Source: Sipunculus nudus
Lineage: Eukaryota; Annelida; Sipuncula; Golfingiida; Sipunculidae
Direction of reading: 5' to 3'
Assembly: GCA_026874595.1 (NCBI GenBank)
Contig: CM049317.1
Coordinates: forward strand, 72,005,618-72,069,617
DNA: 64,000 nt
Notes under the pieces: generated by a model
The model's input: only the letters and a program-made list of their open reading frames with translations
Databases searched by the model: none
Told to the model about the DNA's origin: nothing
Program-made: the position numbers and the translations under genes
Shown: positions 1 through 11,898 of the stretch, piece after piece
Numbering within the stretch: the first letter of the stretch is position 1
How the letters are laid out: each line of letters begins with the position of its first letter

Positions 1-1095
1 TCAGATCAATCATTTTCCTTGGACTGCTAATAAGACAAACAAGACGACAAGAGGTCACGCGCTTGCCGGAAAAAAATTCTGAACCAGATTTGAAGTCAGA
101 TAAGCAGAACATGTCATAAAGAAGACAAAGAGGAAGAAAATGAGCCATGTTTTGTAAAGATAGGACCAATATTTAGAAAGTTACGATGGAAATAATAATT
201 TGACGTGTTTTCATGACATTAAAAATTGACCTATTTAAAAATATACATACAGCTTAAATAAATCGTTCCGTGGTACGAACGGTGAAAGTTACAAAGTGAT
301 TCCTGGTAAACTGTGAATTGTAGAATGCAATATAACACAGGCCAGAACCAGAAAGAAGGCAAAATTGAGGAAAACTGAAAAAAAAGATAGACATACTGAC
401 AAAGCGACAGAAAGCTGACACCAGATGACTTGACCAGGTTATGAGGAAAACATAAAAGAAGAAGAAAAGCTATAGTTTATGTATTTAAGGTTGATAGTTT
501 TAGAGATATGGCCAAAAAATATGTTGTAGTGTTTTGATTGGAGCGCCCCCTTGCGGCCATATCCTGAAAATGAAAAGTCACCTTTGATACATTAGTGCAA
601 GACATAAGATGTATCAGTTTCAAAAGTTTTCCTGCAAAATTGTGGCCTATAGAATGCTTTATGTAAGGCACAAGAGCCAGCAAGAAAGCGAAATTGAGGA
701 CAACAGATAGATAGACAGATATACTGACAAAGCGACACAAAGTTGAGACAAGATGACTAGACCATGTTATGAAGAAGATACAGAGGAAGAAAAATGAGCC
801 TAATTTTTGTAAAAATAGGTCAATATTGACAAAGTTATGATGAAAATAAAATTTCGACGTTTCTTTATGACCTTGACCTTTGATCTATGTTGACCACAAA
901 AAAAGGCTTCCAGAACTTCTGACTTCCAATCAACCCTGTAAGTTTCAAATCGATTGCTACAAAATTGTTACCCGGAGAATAATGACAAACAAACACACCC
1001 CTAAACACACAAACAGACATACGCAACTGACCAACATGCCCATTCATAGATTTCACTGAAGACGAAACAGTAAGCTTTAATTGGTGGTTATTGAA
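1..1095. repeat. Dispersed repeat with internal period near 325 bp
   Basis: At least three diverged direct copies of one module are visible. Each has a segment like GACAtACTGACAAAGCGACA, a segment on the model CATGTTATGAAGAAGA, an A-rich stretch and a run resembling GACCTTGACCTTTGATC. Examples lie near 100-230, 390-470 and 700-900. A related fragment recurs at about 42340-42715. No coding potential is seen; the short open frames here do not follow the repeat's conservation. Confidence 0.7.
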
Positions 1096-1127
1096 TGATA
1101 TATGTAATATTATATATTAACTTATAG

Positions 1128-1402
1128 AGAGACGTCATACAGAAGCTAAAGAAACAGAAATGACAAAACCAGAGCTGAACGAACCAGAATCCGGAACGGA
1201 AGCAGCTGACCTCCGGTGCCCGTCTGCCCCGCCACGTGAAGAAATGAACAGTTACCCGGCGTATCAGCCTTCGCCTGCCTCCAGGGGGCGCCCTTCCTAC
1301 CACCCAGCGGTCGATCCCGGAACACACCCAGCTTACAACCCTACACCCGCGCCCGTTATCAACAAGGCGTACAAACCAGCGCCTGCTCCCCAACTGCACT
1401 AA
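1128..1402 (+). CDS. Terminal exon encoding a Pro/Tyr-rich protein tail
   Basis: An open frame runs from a candidate splice acceptor (TTATAG at 1122-1127) through a Met at 1160 to TAA at 1400-1402. Composition changes sharply from AT-rich flanks to GC-rich, codon-biased sequence, as expected of a real exon. The translation is charged at first (repeated Glu and Lys), then rich in Pro, Tyr and Ala, with repeats of the type AYxPxPAP (SYPAYQPSP, PAYNPTPAP, KAYKPAPAP). This looks like an intracellular Pro-rich tail, perhaps a ligand for WW or SH3 domains. No globular domain is visible and I do not recognise the gene. Upstream exons would lie outside the window or far to the left. It could also be a transposon-captured exon. 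Strand and stop are well supported; the exact acceptor is not. Confidence 0.5.
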
Positions 1403-2738
1403 GCTTACAAACCAGCGCCTTGACCAGGTCCCGTCAAGGGACCAACAACATGCACTGCTACCCCTACCCTGCTACGGAGGAAGGAAAGAATAACCTATGT
1501 ATGACCCGAAAAAAAAAAAAGATTTTTGAAAATGAAAAAAAAACTTCTGAGTTTTTCCAAATGTTCCACCCAAGAAAGTTTTTGATAAGCTTATATTAAA
1601 TGATTATGTATCCAATTTTTTTCGTTTGTCTATCTAACCCAGTTTCATCACTTTAAACTTATGCTTAAAACATTTTGGGGCATAAGGTGCCACTTGAAAA
1701 TAGCGCATAATCTTTCATATTGTAGTTAAACAACAACGATTTTCCGGAAAGATGTTTCACTTACTACATGCTAAACATGGAATATTGGAACCCATGTTGT
1801 TACTGAAGAATCTTTGTTAAAAAATTATGCATTTCAGTCGTAACCTGTTGTGCGTAAAGCTGGAAAACTGTGAGAGATCGTTCTAGCTAACAATGTGGCT
1901 TTTGTTAGAATTTTCCATGCAGAATTAAATATGAATAGCTGAAGCAACATGTGGCAGAATGCGCATGAATGATTGATAACAATAAATAACTCGGAAATGA
2001 AAATATATCTGAGCATGGTATAGGGCATGTAACCCAAATTAATCCATTTTAATTTTCTTTTAAAGCGAAGTTCGCTATTTATCCATATAATATCTGTCAT
2101 TGAAAGGATCTTGAATTCTCTAACGCCCCCACCCCTCTTTCATTCTGCATTTAATATACCAAAATTCCATCAAAGATTGCTCTTTGGAAAAGTCCGTTGG
2201 TCCAATGTTTGATATAAACCTAAATTTTTTTCCTATCTTCTAAGCGGGACGCGACTCGCATGAAGTGTTCGAATCCGAATTATATTAAAACGGTGTTTTT
2301 TTGTGCATCTGAAAAGCAACACTTTAATATTTGTCACGTTATATGTTTGGTGATATAGTAAAAAACTTTCCTGCGACAGACCGAACATGTTTTCTTTCCT
2401 TGTCCATGTATCTATTGGTAATGTGAAGATTAGTAATTATTGTATTATTTAATGTATACGTATACTGTGTACATGCTGATTTTCGTTCACTGTGGTTAAA
2501 ATCTATACATATCATGTGTAAATATACATTTTTGTTAATTTCTTCACTTGCAATGTATCGAATTATATCATGTAATTTAGTTATTCTATATTAATATCAA
2601 ATGTGTACAGATATAATGTAGAAAGATGTATGAATATAGAGATAAAACATGACATACACAGAAATGTCGGTTTCTATACGGAGTGAGCCGACCTGTGTAT
2701 TCATGTTCTATATAAATGTATAATGCGTTTGACACTCC

Positions 2739-2774
<36 letters not shown>

Positions 2775-3305
2775 TCGTTAGATAACATCTCACTTAGCTT
2801 AGTTTTATATTGATCTGTAAACAAAGTTCTATTTGTTACTACAGAGTTTACGTTTGGTATCAGAAACCCTCAGAGCAGTAAAGGTCAAAGTTACCTAGAC
2901 GGTTCACCGTCTCCCAAAGTATAAGCTGTATATTGCACAATGTAGCAACAGCAATAATAACAGGTTGTTATTTGAAGGATAAGTAATTACATAATCATTG
3001 TTATGCTATTTTGTTAGCAATAATTGTCACAATTTTATTTAAAAAGCAAATAAAAATAAATTGTAAAGATACATATATTTTCATTTGTTTTTCTGTTGAT
3101 CTAAATCTGCAACAGAACTAAGCTGTTGCTGAGATATTCTTTAGCTTCAGGAATTTACAATTACCCCATTCACCCACCCAACTTTCAAAAATTTAAAAGA
3201 AAGATCACTTTTCATTTTTTTTCGCGAACAGTAATTTTTTTGCGATCTCCCAATACAATAATCTTCATAGAGCATATCCATTAATTTGTTACATGAATAA
3301 ATTCG

Positions 3306-3306
<1 letters not shown>
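1403..3306. other. Noncoding AT-rich DNA, possible 3' UTR and intergenic
   Basis: No exon is convincing here. The first part may be the 3' UTR of the Pro-rich exon; candidate AATAAA-type signals occur near 3048-3060. An AT dinucleotide run lies at about 2739-2774. Confidence 0.5.

Positions 3307-3366
<60 letters not shown>
3307..3366. repeat. (TA)n microsatellite
   Basis: Almost pure alternating TA with one TTTA interruption. Confidence 0.95.
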
Positions 3367-3367
<1 letters not shown>

Positions 3368-3754
3368 TATAAGCGCAAAATCATTACGATTGGCCGTAGA
3401 CCAAAGAGACCATCGGAAGCTAAGACGGTTTAAGTTTGTTGGAATTAGACGTTAAGAACACATTTAAGTAGAACATTTGTAGTTTGTATACTGGAAGAGA
3501 TTTGAGCGTATATCATCATTCATTGCCATGCCGTGCTATGTGATGTATCAGTTATGAGTAAACATCTGGCTGTAAAGAATGAAAGCACCCAAAGCGGATA
3601 ATAAAATCAGGTAAAATATATTAACTTATATTAACTTAAAATATTAAAACATTAGCTGACCATAATTCGCTGGTGTCAACGGGATTTTTGGACGTCAGTG
3701 AAACATGTAACACACTCCTGGTATTTTGGTCCAATTCCATATTTATGGAGATAA

Positions 3755-4205
3755 ATGGAGATCTGCCTCTTTAATGGTGTTGAAGACCTTTCACAGCACT
3801 TGGCATTGCATTTGGCGACAAGATTGTTGGAACTTAACTTTACTACCAGATTAGAAAATATTGAAAACATATTTAAACTCTGCAGACGGAGAAACCTCAC
3901 TCTAAAAGGGAGAATAATAATAATAAAATCATTAGCAATATCGCAACTCGTCTACCCAATGTCAGTCATACACCTTTCAACACAAAGTTAACAATGTGCT
4001 CAAAACGTAATTATTAAATTTATCTGGAACGATAAACCTCCTTAAAGCACACATAGCCAATATCTAACCTTTCGTTCCTGCCTTAAGTGTTAGAAAATAT
4101 CGTTGCCACTCGTATCACTTCATATATGGGGGAAAACTGTATGAAGACCAACTGTCTGCATATAGACCTTTTCATATCACTGAAACACGCCTGTTCAAAG
4201 TATGT
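3755..4205 (+). mobile_element. Fragment of an L1/Tx1-type LINE ORF2 C-terminus
   Basis: The translation from 3755 contains RLENIENIFKLCRRRNLTLK followed by GRIIIIKSLAISQLVYPMSV. This is the typical region downstream of the reverse transcriptase in L1/Tx1-class ORF2 proteins (pattern WxxRNLTLxGKxxIxKSLxxxxLxY). The frame stops at 3989-3991, then a frameshifted IYLERxxxL-like continuation is visible. It is truncated on the left and interrupted on the right by a different LINE. Confidence 0.65.
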
Positions 4206-5515
4206 AATGATCTCCTCTGGGCCATGGACTCCCAACAAGTAACCATTCTCATACTATTGGATTTATCTGCTGCCTTTGATGTATTAGATCATCAGCTCCT
4301 GTTACAACGGTTGTCCAACAGGCTTGGAATAACTGGAGATGCCTTGCAATGGATCAGGTCATGCCTGTGCAATCGAAGTCAGTGTATTAGTGTTGTAGGT
4401 CATAAGTCTTCTCCAACTGAGATTACCTACGGTGTTCCACAAGGTTCTGTGCTGGGGCCTCTGTTTTTTACAATTTACACATTACCACTTGGTGAATTAG
4501 TACGACAGCATGGAATGGATTATCATTTTTATGCTGATGACAGTAAAATTTATGTATCATTTAAACCAGAATCAAAGGTTTCTATTTCTACCATTGAAAG
4601 ATGCTTGCATGACATAGGTGTTTGGATGTGTCAGAATCTGCTTAAACTCAGTGCTGATAAAACTCAGGTTCTGATTATTGGTACAAACCAGCAGAGGTCC
4701 AAAATTCAGTTGAAAACTCTTAACATATTTGACTCTGTAGGTGTGCCAACGAACAGTGCTAGAAACCTGAGGGTAGTGTTTGACCAAGGGCTTTGCCTTG
4801 ACAAGCATGTAAATAATATTTGTAGTTTGGCTTTTTACCTGCGCAATATAGCTAGGATAAAGGGATTCCTGACTCAACATTCACTAATAACATTAATTCG
4901 TGCGTTCATTAGTTCAAGGATTGACTGTTCCAATTCTTTGCTATGTGGTCTTCCTAGCAAGTTACTGGACCAGCTACAGAGAGTGCAGAATGCAGCTGCT
5001 AGGCTTGTAACTGGTGCCAAGGACACATTACACCAATACTTAAAGAACTCCATTGGTTCCCAGTGCGACCCAGCATTGATTTTAAAATTTTATTATTAGT
5101 ATAAAAAGCCATAAATGGTCAATAGCCTATTTACATTAGGAACCTCTTAACATTTTATGTTCCAGTCAGGCAGCTTAGGTCATCTGATCAAGGGCTTTTA
5201 GTGATTCCTAAAGCACGAAGTGAGATGTGTCGTTCGAGAGCTTTCTCAGCTGTGGCACCAAGGTTGTGGAATGAACTTCCGCACTCGATCAGAGCTTGGC
5301 CATCTTTAGCTTCATTTAAAAGAAATCTTAAAACTTACCTTTTTATATAAGTTTTTGGTAGTTCTTAGAATTTAGGGTTTTCTTTTATGAATCTTTGCTT
5401 TAGCAGGAATCTACATTTTATGCTTTAGTAAAACTGTGCTTTGTGTCGTGTAAGGCGCTTTTGATAACTATTTTATACTATATATAACTATATGAATTAA
5501 ATATATTATTATTAT
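4206..5515 (+). mobile_element. 5'-truncated CR1/L2-like non-LTR retrotransposon
   Basis: The segment holds the reverse-transcriptase C-half and the C-terminal tail of ORF2, then a short 3' UTR ending in an (ATT)n tail at about 5502-5521, as expected of a CR1/L2-clade element. After the stop at 5097-5099 the same frame continues with conserved LINE tail residues (RLWNELPHSIR, then FKRNLKTYLF) up to about 5350. The break is therefore a point nonsense change, not the natural end. It abuts an L1/Tx1 fragment on the left and unit A of the receptor array on the right. Confidence 0.85.
4224..5099 (+). pseudogene. Reverse transcriptase fragment of the CR1/L2-like LINE
   Basis: The 291-residue frame shows RT motif A (LLDLSAAFDVLDH), motif B (GVPQGSVLGPLFF) and the catalytic YADD box within HFYADDSKIYV. 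The LLxGLPSxLLDQLQRVQNAAAR region that follows RT in CR1/Jockey-type elements is also present. There is no endonuclease domain and no N-terminal RT fingers, so the copy is truncated at the 5' end. A TAA at 5097-5099 replaces a sense codon in LLVxKAI and cuts off the C-terminus. It is a dead copy; the enzyme copied element RNA by target-primed reverse transcription. Confidence 0.9.
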
Positions 5516-5518
5516 TAT

Positions 5519-6481
5519 TATTTCCTAAACGCCATTCACCAGTATATTATAAACTGAAGTCACACCTTTTCAAGACTTCAATGTAACTTTGAAGACGACC
5601 TTTCTTCGCTTACTGTTTGGTTGAATAAATGTGTCACTCTCATGTTTAACAGAACCGTTTTTTGGTGCACTCAATATTTTTTTTTCATATCAGAGATATC
5701 AATGTCGACAGTACGATTTCCATTTAATTAACGAGAAGGGAAACAGGAGGTGTTTAGCCATACGAAAATACTACATAGGAGCTGTTAACAGCTATGTTCA
5801 TCTCTACGGCGTACTGAGTTACAGCTAAGGTACGTATATGAAATACTAGAATCGAATGTGATGTATCCTATAATGTAAAAACAATAAACTTTATTATATA
5901 GTGTGACCGTGTTTTAATTAACTGAAAAAAGAAACAATCCCCGTTATTTTCAAAATGTCGCATGTGTTAACCATGGAACTGTGCTTGAGGAAGGTTGTAT
6001 ATGGATCATATATAATGTAACAAAACTGGTACGCTGGGCGTTTTGGGTGTAGGTCAGCGGGAGGAGATCTGAGGATATTATTCGAGAAGAGAAAGGGAAT
6101 TTCTTGGTTGGTTGGCGAAAAGATGAGTGGGTAATCAACACGGCAGGTCCAGGTATCATGTGAAATTTCTCAATTAATGAGAAAATGTATTAAGTTATGA
6201 CTTCATATGTGCCAATAATTCACTAATATTAACGATTTACTGGTCATATTTCACAATCTTCACGATCAAATATGTAAATATCGGAATATATTATATAATA
6301 TTATGTATATATCCTTTAGGAATGTGACTCCCGTTAACTTTTTTTGTATTTCAGTGCTGAGAAATCAAGAAGGGTATTATTTTGAGAATGACAAAGAAAC
6401 GGAATTCTTATGCCAATTAAAATTAAAATGCATAGTTACAGGGATATGGTTGGAACAGTATGTCAAGGACATAGACCTGCA
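5519..6481 (+). pseudogene. Receptor unit A: relic CTLD exons 3, 4 and 5
   Basis: Three exon relics align with the receptor family. Exon 3 (5694-5829) keeps GNRRCLAIRK, but the expected phase-1 frame hits TAA and its length (136) is 8 short of 144. Exon 4 (5954-6152) has lost its acceptor (CAA for CAG) and is about 41 bp short, yet keeps WYAGRF-like and VGWRKDEWVINT-like codons. Exon 5 (6355 to about 6481) has a good acceptor and an open frame (QEGYYFENDKETEF), but then diverges from the family before a possible donor at 6482. No exon 1 or 2 is found; LINE fragments occupy the place where they would lie. The signal, membrane and tail exons are absent, so it is very probably dead. Confidence 0.75.
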
Positions 6482-6901
6482 GGTAGCTGGAAACATTTTC
6501 TACTTACGAAATATCCTTTTATATTACACTAGCAGGCTATATTGCTTTGAGATGTATATTTATGTGTGTGTAATCAAACTGAAATCATTTTTGACATTTA
6601 GTGATTTTCTATACTGACTGATCTTGGCTGAGAATAATATCAACGATATTAATCAAATCCATCATTTTTCTAATAATAAAACCAATCATCGCATGATAAA
6701 GTTAAGCTTTTTATATTTTCTGTCTTTCTGACTTGCAGAGAATCTTTCTGTTCAGCATGCTAATGTGTTGCTGTAAACATACACATCTTACAGGGTTCCC
6801 AAAAGGTATTCAAATGTTCTTTGATGAAAAATGCACTTGTGCCGTAATATTTATTGAAACTGTGGGGATTAAGAACGTTTTGCCAAATTTTACGTCTTGT
6901 G
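6482..6901. other. Noncoding AT-rich spacer
   Basis: I see no exon or known repeat between unit A and the next element. Confidence 0.4.
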
Positions 6902-8410
6902 TTTTTAGCTTAGGTAACTGTAAGTCATCTGAGCTATAGTCCGGCGTCCATCCGGCCGTCTGACCGGCCGTCCGTTAAGAATTCACAAAGCAAAACCGTG
7001 AGACTTAGAAACTTCAATCTTTACATCTTGGAAGGTCCTAGGCAAATCTCCTTGGAAACCTAATATTAGGTCATGCAGACCTAAAATCTGCGACCTGTTG
7101 GCCGAAAAGATGATTTTGACCACCCGTAGACTCGGACGGAGCACAAATTGTATCCATATAGCCAAGATCTTCTAACGTAAAGTTCAGGGAGGTCCTGGGA
7201 AAATATTCTTGCGAACCTGTAATTAGATCACCATGACCTATATTATTTGATTTAAGGCCGAAAACATGATTTTGAGCAACAAAGCAGTCAAATGAGACAC
7301 AAAATAGTATCCATTAGAACTAGAATTTTCAAGTGTAACATTCAGGGAGGTCTTTTGCAAATGTCCATAGAAACATGAAATTAGATTACTGTGGTCTTAG
7401 ATTACTGTATTCTACGAGCTATAGGAGAAAAGATGTCATTTGAGTTCCCTGAATAAAAAATGGTCCCAATCGCATCTGCTGGCTTAGAATATTCTAACAG
7501 AACATCCAGATTCTGGGCATAATGTCTTGAAAACCTAAAATTAGGCCATGGTGACCTATATTATATGAGCTACTGGCAAAAAGCATGTTTCTGAGCACCA
7601 AGACAGTCACACAGGGCACAAAACTTAATTGTTGAATCCAGAAATTTCTATTGTGAATTCAAGGGAGGTCCTTGGCAAGTCTCCTTTCAATCTTGAAATT
7701 AGGTCACTCTCGCTTACATTCTGTGAGCTTATGGGAATTACATGATTTGAGTGATAGGCACAAATCATAAAGCCCTGGAAGCTTCTAACTAAAAATTCAA
7801 GGAGGTTCTTTGGCAAAACTCCATAAAGTTCAACAACATGATTCCTTAAATTCTGTGCGGTACGAGCAGAAAACCTAATTTTGAGCAGTCAGACGTGACT
7901 ATTATCTTAAATTATGGATCCAGAAATGGGATTAAAATGTATCCTTGTTAACCAAAATAAGGCCACTATGGCTATATTCTTTTAAAATAATTTAAGCATC
8001 CGATTATTCAGCTGGGCACAAATGGTGCAGTTCGAACTAGAAACTTCTAATTTAATTAAGATCAAGCAGGGGCCCTGTACTAAATAAGGTCATTGTGGCC
8101 CATTTTTCTATGAGCATTTACCATCATTCATATAAGTTATATGGACACAATTCATAGCAGTTTGACATAGACCATTAGCATCAATGAAGTTCGTGGTAAA
8201 ACCTTCTTTGAAACCCTACATAAGCTGTATCCTCTGTTCCAAGGCTTTTGGACACGTGCTCAAAATGTTGAAAACTCTGGAAGTCATTTTTTCCACTGTT
8301 AAAGATTCCTTAACAAATATTTGTCACCAGATCATAACATTAATAATTATTACAAGCATCATCGGTATGTCAAATTCAGCTGAGCGTCATGGCCCATGGG
8401 CAACTTGTTT
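6902..8410 (+). mobile_element. Bivalve-type TTTTTAGCTCA...GGCCCATGGGC repeat element, copy 1
   Basis: One end carries TTTTTAGCTTAGGTAACTG, CATCTGAGCTATAGTC and a CCGTCC-rich block. The other end carries CAGCTGAGCGTCATGGCC and CATGGGCAACTTG. Between them about seven diverged direct subrepeats of roughly 155 bp recur, each with a phrase like TTCAgGGAGGTCCTtGGCAAA (near 7030, 7190, 7340, 7660 and 7805). From memory, this end structure is common in bivalve and other mollusc genomes. No transposase is visible, so it is non-autonomous. Confidence 0.75.
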
Positions 8411-10064
8411 ATAAATACTGACTGTCAAATATGATTTCATACATAAGACGCCATATTGCGTTCGCCTAAAATGTAATAAACAACACAAACGTACTCATGA
8501 ATACGTTTTCGGATCTGTAATGTTCATTCTGGTATGAGTTACATTGACACTAATGGGAAATAAAATAAACATAACCATAAACTGAATATTGCGTATTCTA
8601 TTAATGAATGTTGTAGCCATTAGCATTATTACGCATTAGTTTGTATACCATTAACATAATAATGATTAATATTATTTTCTTAAAGCCATTTTTCAAATTC
8701 TTTGTTTGAATCGTCCATGCTGATTAATATGCCAACTAGATCCACTTAGAATAAATGTAAAATTACATCTGTGGGACAAAAGGGACAGGACTGAGGTAAG
8801 TTCATTAACTTATTAAATAATTCACTGGACTCGGCATCATATTGCAAAGAACCATGAAGGCAAAAAACAGAAAGATCTTTTTTCAAAAAGGCATGTTCCC
8901 AGAGCGAGCTTGTTTCTTTAACCGATTGATTTATAAGGTTTTAATGACACTCCGGCCATTAAACCAATATATGGGGCGCTTTCTTAAGTGATCTGATCAA
9001 AATAGAACAAGCGCAAAGCATACCGTTTTCCAAGCAATATTGCGGGACTGCTTTTTCTCATACGTAGGTGACATCTAATAAAGTGCACTTTGGTCAACAG
9101 ATTATGAAGAAATATAGAGAAATAGCTGAAGTGTACTGAAGTTGCCATAGATTTTGATTAGCCCGTTCGTGTCGTGAGTGATTTTACCTAAGATCATGAG
9201 GAAACAAGTTCTCCTGTGAAAGATCAAAGACTAGCATCCTTTTATGTTATTATTCATTATAATAAAATTGGGCATGGTCATTTAGCTTCCCCGTGGTTTC
9301 TTACCACTTATTCTGTTCAAAATGTAAATTGGTTTATTATGTTAAATATTTTTTACATGATGATATACCTTTCTTGTTTTGTAACTGGATAAAAAGGCTT
9401 ATTTATGTGTTCTTTACCATTTGTCTAGTTGTGTAAAGTGCATTGATATTTGTACATACATTCAAACTGAAGTTCATATGGTTCTTACAAATATGCTTAT
9501 GGATGTGCAATGTATTACTAGAATAACTTCGAGTATTATGCACGGCCCTTGGCATATGTGTTGATATCTGTAGCCTCGTTCTAGTCGTGGGTGCCTTTCC
9601 AGTGGATCAAGATAAACCACGTGCTGCTGGATAGGAAAAAGAAAGGAAAGTTTATATGATATCCAGTATACAAGGAAAGAACAGAAACTGCAGAAATTCA
9701 CGGATATTCCTGTTCAGTATTTTGTAAATAATTTGTAGTTATAAGTAGAATTGTATGTCCCCTTCTACTGAATTTTTATATTTATACGTGTATACAGCTA
9801 TGCATGCTTCCATCTAGATTATCACATTTTGAATTTGTATCATATTTGTATTAAAAATTCCTTAGTATTTGCCTTTCATGGTGTGGAGCTGTTAAGTACA
9901 TGTAAATGATTTATCATCGAGGATACGTGTATTATATAAGTGTACAATGTATAATAATGTCTTAAGTTTTTAAAATGCCGTGGTCCAGTTTAGATTTATA
10001 ATTTATATTAAAATAACCCCATTGATATATTCATATTTATCATTGATATTGATGATACACTCTT
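8411..10064. other. AT-rich DNA without recognised content
   Basis: No exon, RNA gene or familiar repeat could be supported. Short open frames lack coding character. Confidence 0.4.
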
Positions 10065-10460
10065 CCTTTTTTTATTGAAGGTGACCGCCTCAAATTGTTA
10101 TGCAATCTAATTCTAGGTTTGTACATCTGCAGAGTTCAATTTCTGTTTGGGACTGCATGACAGGGCTGTAGAACTCGCTTCCTATCATGTACTTTTTGTA
10201 TCCTGATGTCACTAAGCCTGTTGTCTACAACACCCTTCGGATAAGCATCCCCATTGCTGGATCATAACACCGAGGAACCCCAAAGACGCACTCGTATGTG
10301 AGCGATACAGCGCTGGGGTCCACAACTTGCCATTAGTCCTGCACAGCGCTCACCCTGAGTTGGGCTTAATAAATCTCAACCCCTGGGTTGAGATTTGAAC
10401 TCACGACCTAAAAGCATTGAGTCCTATGCTCTATCCCTGAGCCACAGAAGTCGGTCACTA
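10065..10460 (-). mobile_element. tRNA-derived SINE, near full length
   Basis: On the minus strand the head (about 10460 down to 10385) has a pol III box A like TGGCTCAGGGATAGAGCA and a box B like GGTCGTGAGTTCAAATC. It is followed by a body with GAGCGCTGTGCAGGAC and CAGCGCTGTATCGCTCAC. The end is AGATTGCATAACAATTTGAG, then GGCGGTCACCTTCAATAAAAAAA. The head folds as tRNA-like, but the anticodon region is degenerate. The body resembles tRNA-headed SINEs of bivalves. Confidence 0.85.
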
Positions 10461-10604
10461 TTTTTGTTTGTTAATAGATTTCTTACTTATGACCATTTCA
10501 GATCACAGAATTTAAGTTAACAAATGTGTCACCACTTCCAGCTTTGCAAATCTTAATTATTCTAATTTATAAACTTATCTCGAGGCAGAAGGATCGATGG
10601 TTTT

Positions 10605-10849
10605 GGATTGCAGAAAGTAGTTCACAATAGAGGCATCAGCTGCCTACTATATGTCAGCTGTGTCATGAGTATGTCTGCAAAATTTGGTAAAGAAAGCAGT
10701 AGTCATTGTAGAGATATTTGGTAAAAGAATATGGCGAGATGTACGGATATATGGTCGGGACGGACGCGGATCATTAACATGGTCCTCCCTCCCAAGGCGG
10801 GTGATTAATAAAGCAAAAAAATACAGGTCTGTAATGACATATCTATCTA

Positions 10850-10886
<37 letters not shown>

Positions 10887-10945
10887 CTAAACATCAACAT
10901 TTGTAACATGTGTAAAAATCAGGCACCACTGGTGTTACTTTACAG
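10605..10945 (+). repeat. Dispersed repeat M, copy 1
   Basis: The sequence shares ATGTCTGCAAAATTTGGT and AGATATTTGGTAAAAGAAT with 45850-46060 and 50115-50335. A CATCAAC..TTGTAAC..CCACTG block is shared on the far side of a TA microsatellite (10840-10884). In the two other copies it forms the left edge of the satellite B/receptor cassette. Confidence 0.75.
10840..10884. repeat. (CTAT)/(TA)n microsatellite
   Basis: Four CTAT units run into a TA run. Confidence 0.95.
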
Positions 10946-11239
10946 GCATCATCGATCAAGGTATTTTAGTAATTGTCTAATACTGTTTTCATCTGTCATC
11001 CTTAGTCCTACATTAAAGTCCATCGAATCCCTGTGTTTGCCAACATTAGTAGTTTACCACAACTATGTGTGCTTACATGGCACAATGTACCAATTTGAAG
11101 TGTACTTCCACTATTCACTGTATATTTATTACATTCTGCTGTTTTCTTTACCATATTCATACAGACTACTCCATTTAATATGTCTTTTTCAAATTCCATT
11201 TCCACACAATAGTTTTGGTACTGGTTATTCAATGTTACG

Positions 11240-11470
11240 CAGCGTTTGGCCTCTAACCTCCGAACATCATATGGGGATACCCTGGCGGGATGTTTAAGCC
11301 AGTCACCTTCGAATCACAATATCAGATTAGTATCAAAGTGTTATCAAGGGCCAGCAAACGTTGGTTTAAAATTGTCAAACACTCCGCCATATATTCTTAT
11401 AAAAAAAACAAAGTATGTCATCTCAAGTTCTTTCCTAAAGATACCATATAGATCCCTAATAAGGCTCTGG
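11240..11470 (+). repeat. Receptor upstream flank repeat P, copy 1
   Basis: Blocks such as CATCATATGGGGATACCCT and GGGCCAGCAAACGTTGGTTT match 62461-62680. Each copy lies about 0.45-0.65 kb upstream of a receptor exon 1 (units B and H). I read it as ancestral 5' flank duplicated with the gene rather than a gene itself. Confidence 0.7.
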
Positions 11471-11898
11471 TAAGCTAGGCACCATTAAGTTGTTCAGTAA
11501 CCGTCTCATTCATTGTCTGCCTCCAGGTGTAATTGTTATAGACAGAAAAAAACATGTATGGATACATACTACTACTCCTCTGTATTGATCAGTAAATGTT
11601 AAATAGAGAAGGATCATATCATTATGCCAGTATGGTAAGTACTATAAAATTAAACAAATACAGGCAGTCGATGAACATCAGACAATATCGAAACTGATAT
11701 ATGTTGTATTATATAAACATTCTCCTCATATAAGAATAATTATGCAAAACAAAAACAAAGTATGTGGTGTTCTTGCTGCGGGTGGTAATTGTTTGTATTA
11801 ATGTTTAGCATATGACTGTCATTAAAGGTGTTTACTTAACAAAATATTCTGGAGAGGACAGTGACGTCATAACTGTGACTGCAGTCATTAGTTTAAAA

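Noticed and set aside
10385-10460. A functional tRNA gene on the minus strand
   Set aside because: Boxes A and B are present, but a SINE body and A-rich tail follow, and the anticodon arm is imperfect.
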